Assembly (NCBI GenBank): GCA_964036315.1
Contig: OZ038510.1
Coordinates: 87,092,164 to 87,156,163 of the forward strand
Direction of reading: 5' to 3'
Length of the DNA stretch: 64,000 bases
DNA from: Acanthosepion esculentum
Taxonomy: Eukaryota; Mollusca; Cephalopoda; Sepiida; Sepiidae
Shown: one piece after another, positions 25,343 to 38,138 of the stretch
How the letters are laid out: the number at the start of each line of letters is the position of its first letter
How positions within the stretch are numbered: position 1 is the first letter of the stretch
Translations under genes and position numbers: made by a program
Notes under the pieces: generated by a model
What the model was told of the DNA's origin: nothing
Databases searched by the model: none
The model's input: the letters and a program-made list of their open reading frames with translations, nothing else

Positions 25343-27920
25343 CAGAAAGTCCCACGCAGACGACCCCCTTTCCAAGAAAGTCCCACGCAGACGACCCCCC
25401 ACACAGGAGACAGTCCCAGAAAGTCCCAAACAGAAGACCACCCACCCAGGAGACAGTCCCAGAAAGTCCAACGCAGACGACCCCCAGTCCCAGAAAGTCC
25501 CACGCAGACGACTCCCAGTCAAAGAAAATCCCACGCAGACGACCCCCCACCCAGGAGACAGTCCGAGAACGTTCCAAGCAGAAGACCCCCCACCCAGGAG
25601 CCAGTCCCAGAACGTCCCACGCAGACGACCCCCAGTCCCAGAAAGTCCAACGCAGACGACCCCCCACACAGTAGACAGTCCCAGAAAGTACCACGCAGAC
25701 GACCCCCAACCCAGGAGACAGTCCCTGAAAGTCCCACGCAGACGAACCCAAGTCCGAGAAAGTCCCACGCAGACGACCCCCATTCCGACAATGTCCCACG
25801 CAGACGACCCCCCACCCAGGAGACACTCCCAGAATGTCCCACTCAGACGACCCACAGTCCAAGAATGTCCCACGCAGACGACCCCCCACCCAGGTTGCAG
25901 TCCCAGAACGTCCCACGCAGACGACCTCCAGTCCCAGAAAGTCCCACGCTGACGACCCCCCAGTCCCAGAAAGTCCCTCGCAGACGACTCCCAGTCCCAC
26001 AAAGTCCCACGCAGACGACCCCCCACCCAGGAGACAGTCCCAGAAAGTCCCACGCAGAAGACCCCCCAGTCCCAGAAAGTCCCTCGCAGACGACCCCCAG
26101 TCCCACAAAGTCCCACGCAGACGACCCCCCACCCAGGAGACAGACACAGTAAGGCCCACGCAGACGAACCCCCACCCAAAAGACAGTCCAAGAAAGTCCC
26201 ACGCAGACCACCTCCAGTCCCAGAAAGTCCGACGCAGACGACCCCCCACCCAGGAGGCACTCCCAGAAAGTCCCAAACAGTGGACACCCCTCCCAGGAGA
26301 CAGTCCCAGGAAGTCCCACGCAGACGATCCCAGTCCATGAGAGTACGCACGCAGACGACCCCCAGTCCCAGAAAGTCCCACGCAGACGACCTCCAGTCCC
26401 AGAAAGTCCCACGCAGACGACCCCCAGTCCCAGAAGGTACCCACGCCGACGACACCCAGTCCCAGAAAGTCCCACGCAGACGACCCCAAGTCCCAGAAAT
26501 TCCCACTCAGACGACCCCCACCCAGGATACAGACCCAGAATGTCCCCCGCAGACGACCCCCCACCCAGGAGACAGTCCCAGAAAGTCCCAAACAGTTGAC
26601 CCCCCTCCCAGGAGACAGTCCCCGGAAGTCCCACGCAGACGACACCCAGTCCCAGAAAGTCTCACGCAGACGACCTCCAGTCCCAGAAAGTCCCACGCAG
26701 AGGACCCCCCACACAGTAGACAGTCCCAGAAAGTCACAAACAGACGACCCCCAGTCCCAGAAAGTCCCACGCAGACGACCCCCACCCAGGAGACTGTCCC
26801 AGAAAGTCCCACGCAGACGACCCCCCACCCAGGAGACAGTCCCAGAAAGTCCCAAACAGACGACCCACCTCCCAGGAGACAGTCCCAGAAAGTACCACGC
26901 AGACGACCCCCAATCCCAGAAAGTCCCCACGCAGACGAACCCCCACCCAGGAGACAGTCCCAGAAAGTCCAAAACAGACGACCCCCCAACCCAGGAGACA
27001 GTCCCAGGTAGTCCCAAGCAGACGAGTCCCAGAAAGTCCCACGCAGACGAACCCCAGTCCCAGATAGTCCCACGCATACGACCCCACACCCAGGAGACAG
27101 TCCCAGAAAGTCCCAAACAGTCGACCCCCCTCCCAGGAGACAGTCCCAGGAAGTCCCATGCAGACGACCCCCAGTCCCAGAAAGAACACACGCAGACGAC
27201 CCCCAGTCCCAGAAAGTCCCACGCAGACGACCTCCAGTCCCAGAAAGTCCCACGCAGACGAGCCCCAGTCCACGAAAGTCCAACGCAGACGACCCCCAGT
27301 CCCAGAATGTCCCACGCAAACGATCCCCCACCCAGGAGACAGTCTCAGAAAGTCCCACGCAGACGACCCTCAGTCCCAGAACGTCTCACGCAGACGACCT
27401 CCAGTCCCAGAACGTCCCACGCATACGACCACCAGTACAAGAAATTCCCAGGCAGACGACCCCCAGTCCCAGAAAGTCCCACGCAGACGACCCCCCACAC
27501 AGTAGACCGTCCCAGAAAGTCCCAAACAGACAACCTCCAGTCCCAGAAAGTCCCACGCAGATTACCCCCACCCAGGAGACAGTCCCAGAAAGTCCCACGC
27601 AGACGACCCCCCACACAGGAGACAGTCCCAGAAAGTCCCAAACAGTCGACCACCCTCCCAGGAGACGACCCCCAGTCCAAGAAAGTACCCACGCAGACGA
27701 CCCCGAGTCCCAGAAAGCCCCACGCAGACGACCTCCAGTCCCAGAAAGTCCCACGCAGACGACGCCCAGTCCAAGAAAATCCCACGCAGACGACCCCCAG
27801 TCCCAGAAAGTCCCACGCAGACGATCCCCCACCCAGGAGACAGTCCCAGAATGTCCCAAGCAGACGACCCCCCACCCAGGAGACAGTGCCAGAATGTCCC
27901 ACGCAGACGACCCCAAGTCC
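25343..27920 (+). repeat. Copy 2 of the 2578-bp tandem duplication in D
   Basis: Directly abuts copy 1 with no gap. The start CCCAGAAAGTCCCACGCAG leads into CCCCCTTTCC at 25364. The match to copy 1 runs on through the ACGCAGACGACCCCAAGTCC landmark (25323 and 27901) and fails at about 27935, where CACGTAGACG replaces CACGCAGACG. The copies look too similar for old duplicates, so they are either recent or an assembly repeat. Confidence 0.85.
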
Positions 27921-28099
27921 CAGAAAGTCCCACGTAGACGACCCCCCACCCAGGAGACAGTCCCAGAAAGTCCCAAATAGTCGAGCCCCTCCCAGGAGAC
28001 AGTCCCAGGAAGTCCCAAGCAGACGACCCCCAGTCCCAGAAAGTCCCACGCAGACGACCCCCCACACAGTAGTCAGTCCCAGAAAGTCCCAAACAGTCG

Positions 28100-30384
28100 A
28101 CCCCCCTCCCAGGAGACAGTCCCAGGAAGTCCCACGCAGACGACCCCCAGTCCCAGAAAGTACCCACGAAGACGACCCCCAGTCCCAGAAAGTCCCACGC
28201 AGACGACCCCCAGTCCCAGAAAGTCCCACGCAGACGATCCCCCACCCAGGAGACAGTCCCAGAAAGTCCCAAGCAGACGACCCCCCACCCAAGAGACATA
28301 GCCAGAATGTCCCACGCAGACGATCCCAAGACCCAAAAAGTAGCACGCAGACGACCCCCAGTCCCAGAAAGTCCCAGGAAGACGACCCCCCACCCTGGAG
28401 ACAGTCACAGAAAGTCCCACGCAGACGACCCCCCACCCAAAAGACAGTCCCAGAAAGTCCCACGCAGACCACCTCCAGTCCCAGAAAGTCCGACGCAGAC
28501 GACCCCCCACCCAGGAGGCACTCCCAGAAAGTCCCAAACAGTGGACACCCCTCTCAGGAAGTCCCACGCAGACGACCCCAGTCCATGAAAGTACCCACGC
28601 AGACGACCCCCAGTCCCAGAAAGTCCCAGGCAGACGACCCCCAGTCCCAGAAGGTACCCAGGCCGACGACACCCAGTCCCAGAAAGTCCCACGCAGACGA
28701 CACCAAGTCCCAGAAATTCCCACGCAGACGACCCCCACCAAGGAGACAGACCCAGAATGTCCCCCGCAGACGACCCCCCACCCAGGAGACAGTCCCAGAA
28801 AGTCCCAAACAGTCGACCCCCCTCCCAGGAGACAGTCCCCGGAAGTCCCCCGCAGACGACACCCAGTACCAGAAAGTCTCACGCAGACGACCTCCAGTCC
28901 CAGAAAGTCCCACGCAGAAGACCCCCCACACAGTAGACAGTCCCAGAAAGTCACAAACAGACGACCCCCAGTCCCAGAAAGTCCCACGCAGACGACCCCC
29001 CACCCAGGAGACAGTCCCAGAAAGTCCCAAACAGACGACCCACCTCCCAGGAGACAGTCCCAGAATGTACCACGCAGACGACCCCCAGTCCCAGAAAGTC
29101 CCCACGCAGAAGACCCCCAGTCCCAGAAAGTCCCACGCATACGACCCCCCACACAGGAGAGAGTCCCAGAAAGTCCCAAACAGTCGACCCCCCTCCCAGT
29201 AGACAGTCCCAGGAAGTCCCATGCCGACGACCCCCAGTCCCAGAAAGTACCCACGCAGACGACCCCCAGTCCAAGAAAGTCCCACGCAGACGACCCCCAG
29301 TCCCAGAAAGTCCCACGCAGACGAACCCCCACACAGTAGACAGTCCCAGAAAGTCCCAAACAGACGACCCCCAAACCCAGGAGACAGTCCCAGGTAGTCC
29401 CAAGCAGACGAGTCCCAGAAAGTCCCACGCAGACGACCCCCAGTCCCAGAAAGTCCCACGCATACGACCCACCACCCAGGAGACAGTCCCAGAAAGTCCC
29501 AAACAGTCGACCCCCCTCCCAGGAGACAGTCCTAGGAAGTCCCATGCAGACGACCCCCAGTCCCAGAAAGAACCCACGCAGACGACCCCCAGTCCCAGAA
29601 AGTCCCACGCAGACGACCTCCAGTCCCAGAAAGTCCCACGCAGACGACCCCCAGTCCAAGAAAGTCCAACGCAGACGACCCCCAGTCCCAGAAAGTCCCA
29701 CGCAGACGATCCCCCACCCAGGAAACAGTCCCAGAAAGTCCCACGCAGACGACCCCCAGTCCCAGAAAGTCTCACGCAGACGACCTCCAGTCCCAGAAAG
29801 TCCCACGCATACGACAACCAGTACAAGAAATTCCCAGGCAGACGACCCCCTGTCCCAGAAAGTCCCACGCAGACGAACCCCCACACAGTAGACCGTCCCA
29901 GAAAGTCCCAAACAGACAACCTCCAGTCCCAGAAAGTCCCACGCAGATTACCCCCACCCAGGAGACAGTCCCAGAAAGTCCCACGCAGACGACCCCCCAC
30001 CCAGGAGACAGTCCCAGAAAGTCCCAAACAGTCGACCACCCTCCCAGGAGACAGTCCCAGGAAGTCCCATGCAGACGACCCCCAGTCCAAGAAAGTACCC
30101 ACGCAGACGACCCCGAGTCCCAGAAAGCCCCACGCAGACGACCTCCAGTCCCAGAAAGTCCCACGCTACGACGCCCAGTCCAAGAAAGTCCCACGCAGAT
30201 GACCCCTAGTCCCAGAAAGTCCCACGCAGACGATCCCCCACCCAGGAGACAGTCCCAGAATGTCCCAAGCAGACGACCCCCCACCCAGGGGACAGTGCCA
30301 GAATGTCCCACGCAGACGCCCCCAAGTCCCGGAAGTCCCACGCAGACGACCCCCCACCCAGGAGACAGTCCCAGAAAGTCCCGA
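28100..30384 (+). repeat. Diverged third relative of the 2578-bp unit
   Basis: Landmarks of the 2578-bp unit reappear here in the same order but with substitutions and indels. The string GTCCCCCGCAGACGACCCCC at about 26544 reappears near 28757, with the linked GTCCCCGGAAGTCCC. The CATGCAGACGACCCCCAGTC plus GAAAGAACACACG pair at about 27157-27185 reappears near 29540-29575 as GAAAGAACCCACG. Offsets drift from about 2213 to about 2390, so this copy has gained and lost units. It probably represents an older round of the same amplification. Confidence 0.6.
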
Positions 30385-33300
30385 ATAGTCGATCCCCTAC
30401 CCAGGAGACAGTCCCAGAAAGTCCCACGCAGACGACCCCCAGTCCCAGAAAGTCCCACGCAGACGACCCCCAACACAGTAGACAGTCCCAGAAATTCCCA
30501 AACAGACGACACCCCACCCAGGAGACAGTCCCAGGTAGTCCCAAGCAGACGACCCCAGTCCCAGAAAGTCCCACGCAGACGACCCCCAGTCCCAGAAAGT
30601 CCCACGCATAGGACCCCCCAACCAGGAGACACTCCCAGAAATTCCCAAACAGACGACACCCCACCCAGGAGACAGTCCCAGGTAATCCCAAGCAGACGAC
30701 ACCCAGTCCCAGAAAGTCTCACGCAGACGACCACCAGTCCCAGAAAGTCCCACCCATACGACCCCAGTCCAAGAAAGTCCCACGCAGACGACCCCCAGTC
30801 ACAGAAAGTCCCACGCAGACGACCCCCCACCCAGGAGACAGTCCCAGGTAATCCCAAACAGACGACCTCCAGTCCCAGAAAGTCCCACGCAGACGACCCT
30901 CCACACAGTAGTCAGTCCCAGAAAGTCCCAAACAGACGATCCCCTACCCAGGAGACAGTCCCAGAAAGTCCCATGCAGACGACGCCCAGTCCAAGAAAGT
31001 CTCACGCAGACGACCCCCAGTCCCAGAAAGTCCCACGCAGACGACGCCCAGTCCAAGAAAGTCCCACGCAGACGACCCCCAGTCCCAGTAAGTCCCACGC
31101 AGACGATCCACCACCCAGGAGACAGTCCCAGAAAGTCCCAAGCAGACGACCCCCCACTCAGGAGACAGTGCCAGAATGTCCCACGCTGACGACCCCAAGT
31201 CCCAGAAAGTCCAACGCAGACGACCCCCCATCCAGGAGACAGACCCAGAATGTCCCACGCAGACGACATCCCACCCAGGAGACAGTCCCAGAAAGTCCCA
31301 AACAGTCGACCCCCCTCCCAGGAGACTGTCCAAGGAAGTCCCACGCAGACGACCCCCAGTCCCAGAAAGTCCCACGCATACGACCTCCAGTCCAAGAAAG
31401 TCCCACGCAGACGACCCCCAGTCAAAGAAAGTCCCACGCATACGACCCGCAATCCCAGAAAAATCCCACGAAGACGAACCCCCACCCAGGAGACAGTCCC
31501 AGAATGTCCCACGCAGACGACCCCACACCCAGGAGTCAGTCCCAGAAAGTCCCAAACAGTCGACCCCCCTCCAAGGAAACAGTCCCAGGAAGTCCCACGA
31601 AGACGACCACAGTCCCAGAAAGTACCCACGCAGACGACCCCCAGTCCCAGAAAGTCCCACGCAGAAGACCTCCAGTCCCAGAAAGTCCCACGCAGACGAC
31701 GCCCAGTCCAAGAAGTCCCACGCAGACGACACCCCACCCAGGAGACAGTCCCAGAAATTCCCAAACAGTCGACCCCCCTCCAAGGAAACAGTCCCAGGAA
31801 GTCCCACGAAGACGACCACAGTCCCAGAAAGTACCCAAGCAGACGATTCCCAGTCCCAGAAAGTCCCACGCAGACGACCCCCAGTCACAGAAAGTCCCAC
31901 GCAGACGACCCCCCACACACTAGACAGTCCCAGAAAGTCCCAAACAGACGACCCCCCTCCTAGGAGACAGTCCCAGAAAGTCCCACGCAGACGACCCCCA
32001 GTCCCAGAAAGTACCCACGCCGACGACCCCCAGTCCCAGAAAGTCCCACGCATACGACCTCCAGTCCCAGAAAGTCCCACGCACACGACCCCCAGTCCAA
32101 GAAAGTCCCACGCAGACGACCCCCCTCCAAGGAGACAGTCCCATGTAGTCCCACGCAGACGACCCCTAGTCCCAGAAATCCCACGCAGACGAACACCCGT
32201 CAGAGAAAGTCCCACGCAGACGACCCCCCACCCTGGAGACAGTCCCAGAAAGTCCCAAACAGTCGACCCCCCTCCCAGGAGACAGTCCCAGGAAGTCCCA
32301 CGCAGACGACCCCCAGTCCCAGTAAGTACCCACGCAGACGATCCCCAGTCCCAGAAAGTCCCACGCAGACGACCTCCAGTCCCAGAATGTCCCACGCAGA
32401 CGACCCCCAGTCCAAGAAAGTCCCACGAAGACGACCCCCAGTCCCAGAAAGTCCCACGCAGACGATCCCCCACCCAGGAGACAGTCCCAGAAAAATCCCA
32501 AGTAGACGACCCCCCACCCAGGAGACAGTGACAGAATGTCACACGCAGACGACCCCAAGACCCAGAAAGCCCCACGCAGACGAGCCCCAGTCCCAGAAAG
32601 TCCAACGAAGACGACCCCCACCCTGGAGACAGTCCCAGAAAGTCCCACGCAGACGACCCCACACCCAGGAGACAGTCCAAGAAAGTCCCACGAAGACGAC
32701 CCCCAGTCCCAGAAAGTCCCACGCAGACGACCCCCACCCAGGAGACAGTCCCAGAAAGTCCCAAACAGTCGAACCCCCTCCCAGGAGACAGTCCCAGGAA
32801 GTCCCACGCAGACGACCCCCAGTCCCAGAAAGTACCCACGCAGACGACCCCCAGTCCCAGAAAGTCCCACGCAGACGACCCCCAGTCACAGAAAGTCCCA
32901 CTCAGACGACCCCCCACCCAGGAGACAGTCCCAGAAAGTCCCAAACAGTCGACCCCCCTCCAAGGAAACAGTCCCAGGAAGTCCCACGAAGACGACCACA
33001 GTCCCAGAAAGTACCCACGCAGACGACCCCCAGTCCCAGAAAGTCCCACGCAGACGACCCCCAACTAGGAGACAGTCACAGAATGTCCCACGCAGACGAC
33101 CCCCCACCCAGGAGTCAGTCCCAGAAAGTCCCAAACAGTCGACCCCCTCAAAGGAAACAGTCCCAGGAAGTCCCACGAAGACGACCACAGTCCCAGAAAG
33201 TAACCACGCAGACGAACCCCAGTCCCAGAAAGTCCCACGCAGACGACCCCCCACCCAGGAGACAGTCCCAGAATGTCCCACGCTGACGACCCCCCACCCA

Positions 33301-34514
33301 GGAGTCAGTCCCAGAAAGTCCCACACAGTCGACCCCCCTCCCAGCAGACAGTCCCTGGAAGTCCCACGCAGACGACCCCCAGTCCCAGAAAGTCCCACGA
33401 AGACGACCTCCAGTCCCAGAATGTCCCACGCAGACGAACCCAGTCCAAGAAACTCCCACGCAGACGACCCCCCACCCAGGAGACAGTCCAAGAAAATCCA
33501 AACCAGTCAAAGCCCCTCCCAGGAGACAGTCCCAGGAAGTCCCACGCAGACGACCCCCAGTCCCAGGAAGTCCCACGCAGACGACCCCCAGTCCCAGAAA
33601 GTACCCACGCAGACGACCTCCAGTCCCAGAAAGTCCCACGCAGACGACCCCCAGTCCCAGAAAGTCCCACGCAGACGACCCCCAGTCCCAGAAAGTCCCA
33701 CGCAGACGACCCCCAGTCCCAGAAAGTCCCACGCAGACGATCCCCCACCCAGGAAACAGTCCCAGAAAAATCCCAAACAGACGACCCCCCACCCAGGAGA
33801 CAGTGCCAGAATGTCCAACGCAGAAGACCCCAAGAGCCAGAAAGTCCCACGCAGCCGACCCCCAGTCCAAGAAAGTCCAACGAAGACGACCCCCCACCCT
33901 GGAGACAGTCCCAGAAAGTCCCACGCAGACGACCCCCCACCCAGGAGACAGTCCAAGAAAGTCCCACGCAGACGAACCCCAGTACCAGAAAGTCCCGCGC
34001 AGACGACCCCCCACCCAGGAGACAGTCCCAGAAAGTCCCACGCAGACGGCCCCCTTTCCCAGAAAGTCCCACGCTGACGACCCCGACCCAGGAGACAGTC
34101 CCAGAGAGTCCCACGCAGACGACCCCCCACACAGGAGACAGTCCCAGAAAGTCTCACGCAGACGACCTCCAGTCCCAGAAAGTCCCACGCAGACGACCCC
34201 CAGTCCCAGAAAGTCCCACGCAGACGACCCCCAGTCCCAGAAAGTCCCACGCAGACGACCCCCAATCCCAGAAAGTCCCACGAAGACGAACCCCCACCCA
34301 GGAGACAGTCCCAGAATGTCCCACGCAGACGACCCCACACCCAGGAGTCAGTCCCAGAAAGTCCCAAACAGTCGACCCCCCTCCAAGGAAACAGTCCCAG
34401 GAAGTCCCACGAAGACGACCACAGTCCCAGAAAGTACCCACGCAGACGACCCCCAGTCCCAGAAAGTCCCACGCAGACGACCCCCCACACAGTAGTCAGT
34501 CCCAGAAAGTCCCA
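30385..34514 (+). repeat. Copy 1 of the 4.1-kb higher-order repeat in D
   Basis: Homology to copy 2 starts at GATCCCCTACCCAGG (30391 against 34522, offset 4131) and holds at an offset of 4130-4131 to about 32370. From about 32880 the offset is 3624, because copy 2 lacks roughly 507 bp. Private landmarks include CACCCATACGACCCCAG, the ACCACAGTCCCAGAAAG unit after CACGAAGACG, and CACACACTAGACAG. Differences between copies are few, for example GATCCACCACC against GATCTACCACC near 31107/35238. Confidence 0.85.
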
Positions 34515-37500
34515 AACAGACGATCCCCTACCCAGGAGACAGTCCCAGAAAGTCCCACGCAGACGACCCCCAGTCCCAGAAAGTCCCACGCAGACGACCC
34601 CCAACACAGTAGACAGTCCCAGAAATTCCCAAACAGACGACACCCCACCCAGGAGACAGTCCCAGGTAGTCCCAAGCAGACGACCCCAGTCCCAGAAAGT
34701 CCCACGCAGACGACCCCCAGTCCCAGAAAGTCCCACGCATAGGACCCCCCAACCAGGAGACACTCCCAGAAATTCCCAAACAGACGACACCCCACCCAGG
34801 AGACAGTCCCAGGTAATCCCAAGCAGACGACACCCAGTCCCAGAAAGTCTCACGCAGACGACCACCAGTCCCAGAAAGTCCCACCCATACGACCCCAGTC
34901 CAAGAAAGTCCCACGCAGACGACCCCCAGTCACAGAAAGTCCCACGCAGACGACACCCCACCCAGGAGACAGTCCCAGGTAATCCCAAACAGACGACCTC
35001 CAGTCCCAGAAAGTCCCACGCAGACGACCCTCCACACAGTAGTCAGTCCCAGAAAGTCCCAAACAGACGATCCCCTACCCAGGAGACAGTCCCAGAAAGT
35101 CCCATGCAGACGACGCCCAGTCCAAGAAAGTCTCACGCAGACGACACCCAGTCCCAGAAAGTCCCACGCAGACGACGCCCAGTCCAAGAAAGTCCCACGC
35201 AGACGACCCCCAGTCCCAGTAAGTCCCACGCAGACGATCTACCACCCAGGAGACAGTCCCAGAAAGTCCCAAGCAGACGACCCCCCACTCAGGAGACAGT
35301 GCCAGAATGTCCCACGCTGACGACCCCAAGTCCCAGAAAGTCCAACGCAGACGACCCCCCATCCAGGAGACAGACCCAGAATGTCCCACGCAGACGACAT
35401 CCCACCCAGGAGACAGTCCCAGAAAGTCCCAAACAGTCGACCCCCCTCCCAGGAGACTGTCCAAGGAAGTCCCACGCAGACGACCCCCAGTCCCAGAAAG
35501 TCCCACGCATACGACCTCCAGTCCAAGAAAGTCCCACGCAGACGACCCCCAGTCAAAGAAAGTCCCACGCAGACGACCCCCAATCCCAGAAAGTCCCACG
35601 AAGACGAACCCCCACCCAGGAGACAGTCCCAGAATGTCCCACGCAGACGACCCCACACCCAGGAGTCAGTCCCAGAAAGTCCCAAACAGTCGACCCCCCT
35701 CCAAGGAAACAGTCCCAGGAAGTCCCACGAAGACGACCACAGTCCCAGAAAGTACCCACGCAGACGACCCCCAGTCCCAGAAAGTCCCACGCAGAAGACC
35801 TCCAGTCCCAGAAAGTCCCACGCAGACGACGCCCAGTCCAAGAAGTCCCACGCAGACGACACCCCACCCAGGAGACAGTCCCAGAAATTCCCAAACAGTC
35901 GACCCCCCTCCAAGGAAACAGTCCCAGGAAGTCCCACGAAGACGACCACAGTCCCAGAAAGTACCCAAGCAGACGATTCCCAGTCCCAGAAAGTCCCACG
36001 CAGACGACCCCCAGTCACAGAAAGTCCCACGCAGACGACCCCCCACACACTAGACAGTCCCAGAAAGTCCCAAACAGACGACCCCCCTCCTAGGAGACAG
36101 TCCCAGAAAGTCCCACGCAGACGACCCCCAGTCCCAGAAAGTACCCACGCCGACGACCCCCAGTCCCAGAAAGTCCCACGCATACGACCTCCAGTCCCAG
36201 AAAGTCCCACGCACACGACCCCCAGTCCAAGAAAGTCCCACGCAGACGACCCCACTCCAAGGAGACAGTCCCATGTAGTCCCACGCAGACGACCCCTAGT
36301 CCCAGAAATCCCACGCAGACGAACACCCGTCAGAGAAAGTCCCACGCAGACGACCCCCCACCCTGTAGACAGTCCCAGAAAGTCCCAAACAGTCGACCCC
36401 CCTCCCAGGAGACAGTCCCAGGAAGTCCCACGCAGACGACCCCCAGTCCCAGAAAGTACCCACGCAGACGATCCCCAGTCCCAGAAAGTCCCACGCAGAC
36501 GACCCCCAGTCACAGAAAGTCCCACTCAGACGACCCCCCACCCAGGAGACAGTCCCAGAAAGTCCCAAACAGTCGACCCCCCTCCAAGGAAACAGTCCCA
36601 GGAAGTCCCACGAAGACGACCACAGTCCCAGAAAGTACCCACGCAGACGACCCCCAGTCCCAGAAAGTCCCACGCAGACGACCCCCAACTAGGAGACAGT
36701 CACAGAATGTCCCACGCAGACGACCCCCCACCCAGGAGTCAGTCCCAGAAAGTCCCAAACAGTCGACCCCCTCAAAGGAAACAGTCCCAGGAAGTCCCAC
36801 GAAGACGACCACAGTCCCAGAAAGTAACCACGCAGACGAACCCCAGTCCCAGAAAGTCCCACGCAGACGACCCCCCACCCAGGAGACAGTCCCAGAATGT
36901 CCCACGCTGACGACCCCCCACCCAGGAGTCAGTCCCAGAAAGTCCCACACAGTCGACCCCCCTCCCAGCAGACAGTCCCTGGAAGTCCCACGCAGACGAC
37001 CCCCAGTCCCAGAAAGTCCCACGAAGACGACCTCCAGTCCCAGAATGTCCCACGCAGACGAACCCAGTCCAAGAAACTCCCACGCAGACGACCCCCCACC
37101 CAGGAGACAGTCCAAGAAAATCCAAACCAGTCAAAGCCCCTCCCAGGAGACAGTCCCAGGAAGTCCCACGCAGACGACCCCCAGTCCCAGGAAGTCCCAC
37201 GCAGACGACCCCCAGTCCCAGAAAGTACCCACGCAGACGACCTCCAGTCCCAGAAAGTCCCACGCAGACGACCCCCAGTCCCAGAAAGTCCCACGCAGAC
37301 GACCCCCAGTCCCAGAAAGTCCCACGCAGACGACCCCCAGTCCCAGAAAGTCCCACGCAGACGATCCCCCACCCAGGAAACAGTCCCAGAAAAATCCCAA
37401 ACAGACGACCCCCCACCCAGGAGACAGTGCCAGAATGTCCAACGCAGAAGACCCCAAGAGCCAGAAAGTCCCACGCAGCCGACCCCCAGTCCAAGAAAGT

Positions 37501-38138
37501 CCAACGAAGACGACCCCCCACCCTGGAGACAGTCCCAGAAAGTCCCACGCAGACGACCCCCCACCCAGGAGACAGTCCAAGAAAGTCCCACGCAGACGAA
37601 CCCCAGTACCAGAAAGTCCCGCGCAGACGACCCCCCACCCAGGAGACAGTCCCAGAAAGTCCCACGCAGACGGCCCCCTTTCCCAGAAAGTCCCACGCTG
37701 ACGACCCCGACCCAGGAGACAGTCCCAGAGAGTCCCACGCAGACGACCCCCCACACAGGAGACAGTCCCAGAAAGTCTCACGCAGACGACCTCCAGTCCC
37801 AGAAAGTCCCACGCAGACGACCCCCAGTCCCAGAAAGTCCCACGCAGACGACCCCCAGTCCCAGAAAGTCCCACGCAGACGACCCCCAATCCCAGAAAGT
37901 CCCACGAAGACGAACCCCCACCCAGGAGACAGTCCCAGAATGTCCCACGCAGACGACCCCACACCCAGGAGTCAGTCCCAGAAAGTCCCAAACAGTCGAC
38001 CCCCCTCCAAGGAAACAGTCCCAGGAAGTCCCACGAAGACGACCACAGTCCCAGAAAGTACCCACGCAGACGACCCCCAGTCCCAGAAAGTCCCACGCAG
38101 ACGACCCCCCACACAGTAGTCAGTCCCAGAAAGTCCCA
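34515..38138 (+). repeat. Copy 2 of the 4.1-kb higher-order repeat (shortened to 3624 bp)
   Basis: Same order of unit variants as copy 1. About 507 bp present in copies 1 and 3 (32373-32880 and their equivalents near 40127-40634) are absent here, with the joint near 36500 inside the string CGCAGACGACCCCCAGTCAC. The joint keeps the unit phase intact, as expected from unequal exchange or slippage between aligned units. GATCCCCTACCCAGG recurs at 34522 and again 3624 bp later at about 38146. Confidence 0.85.
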
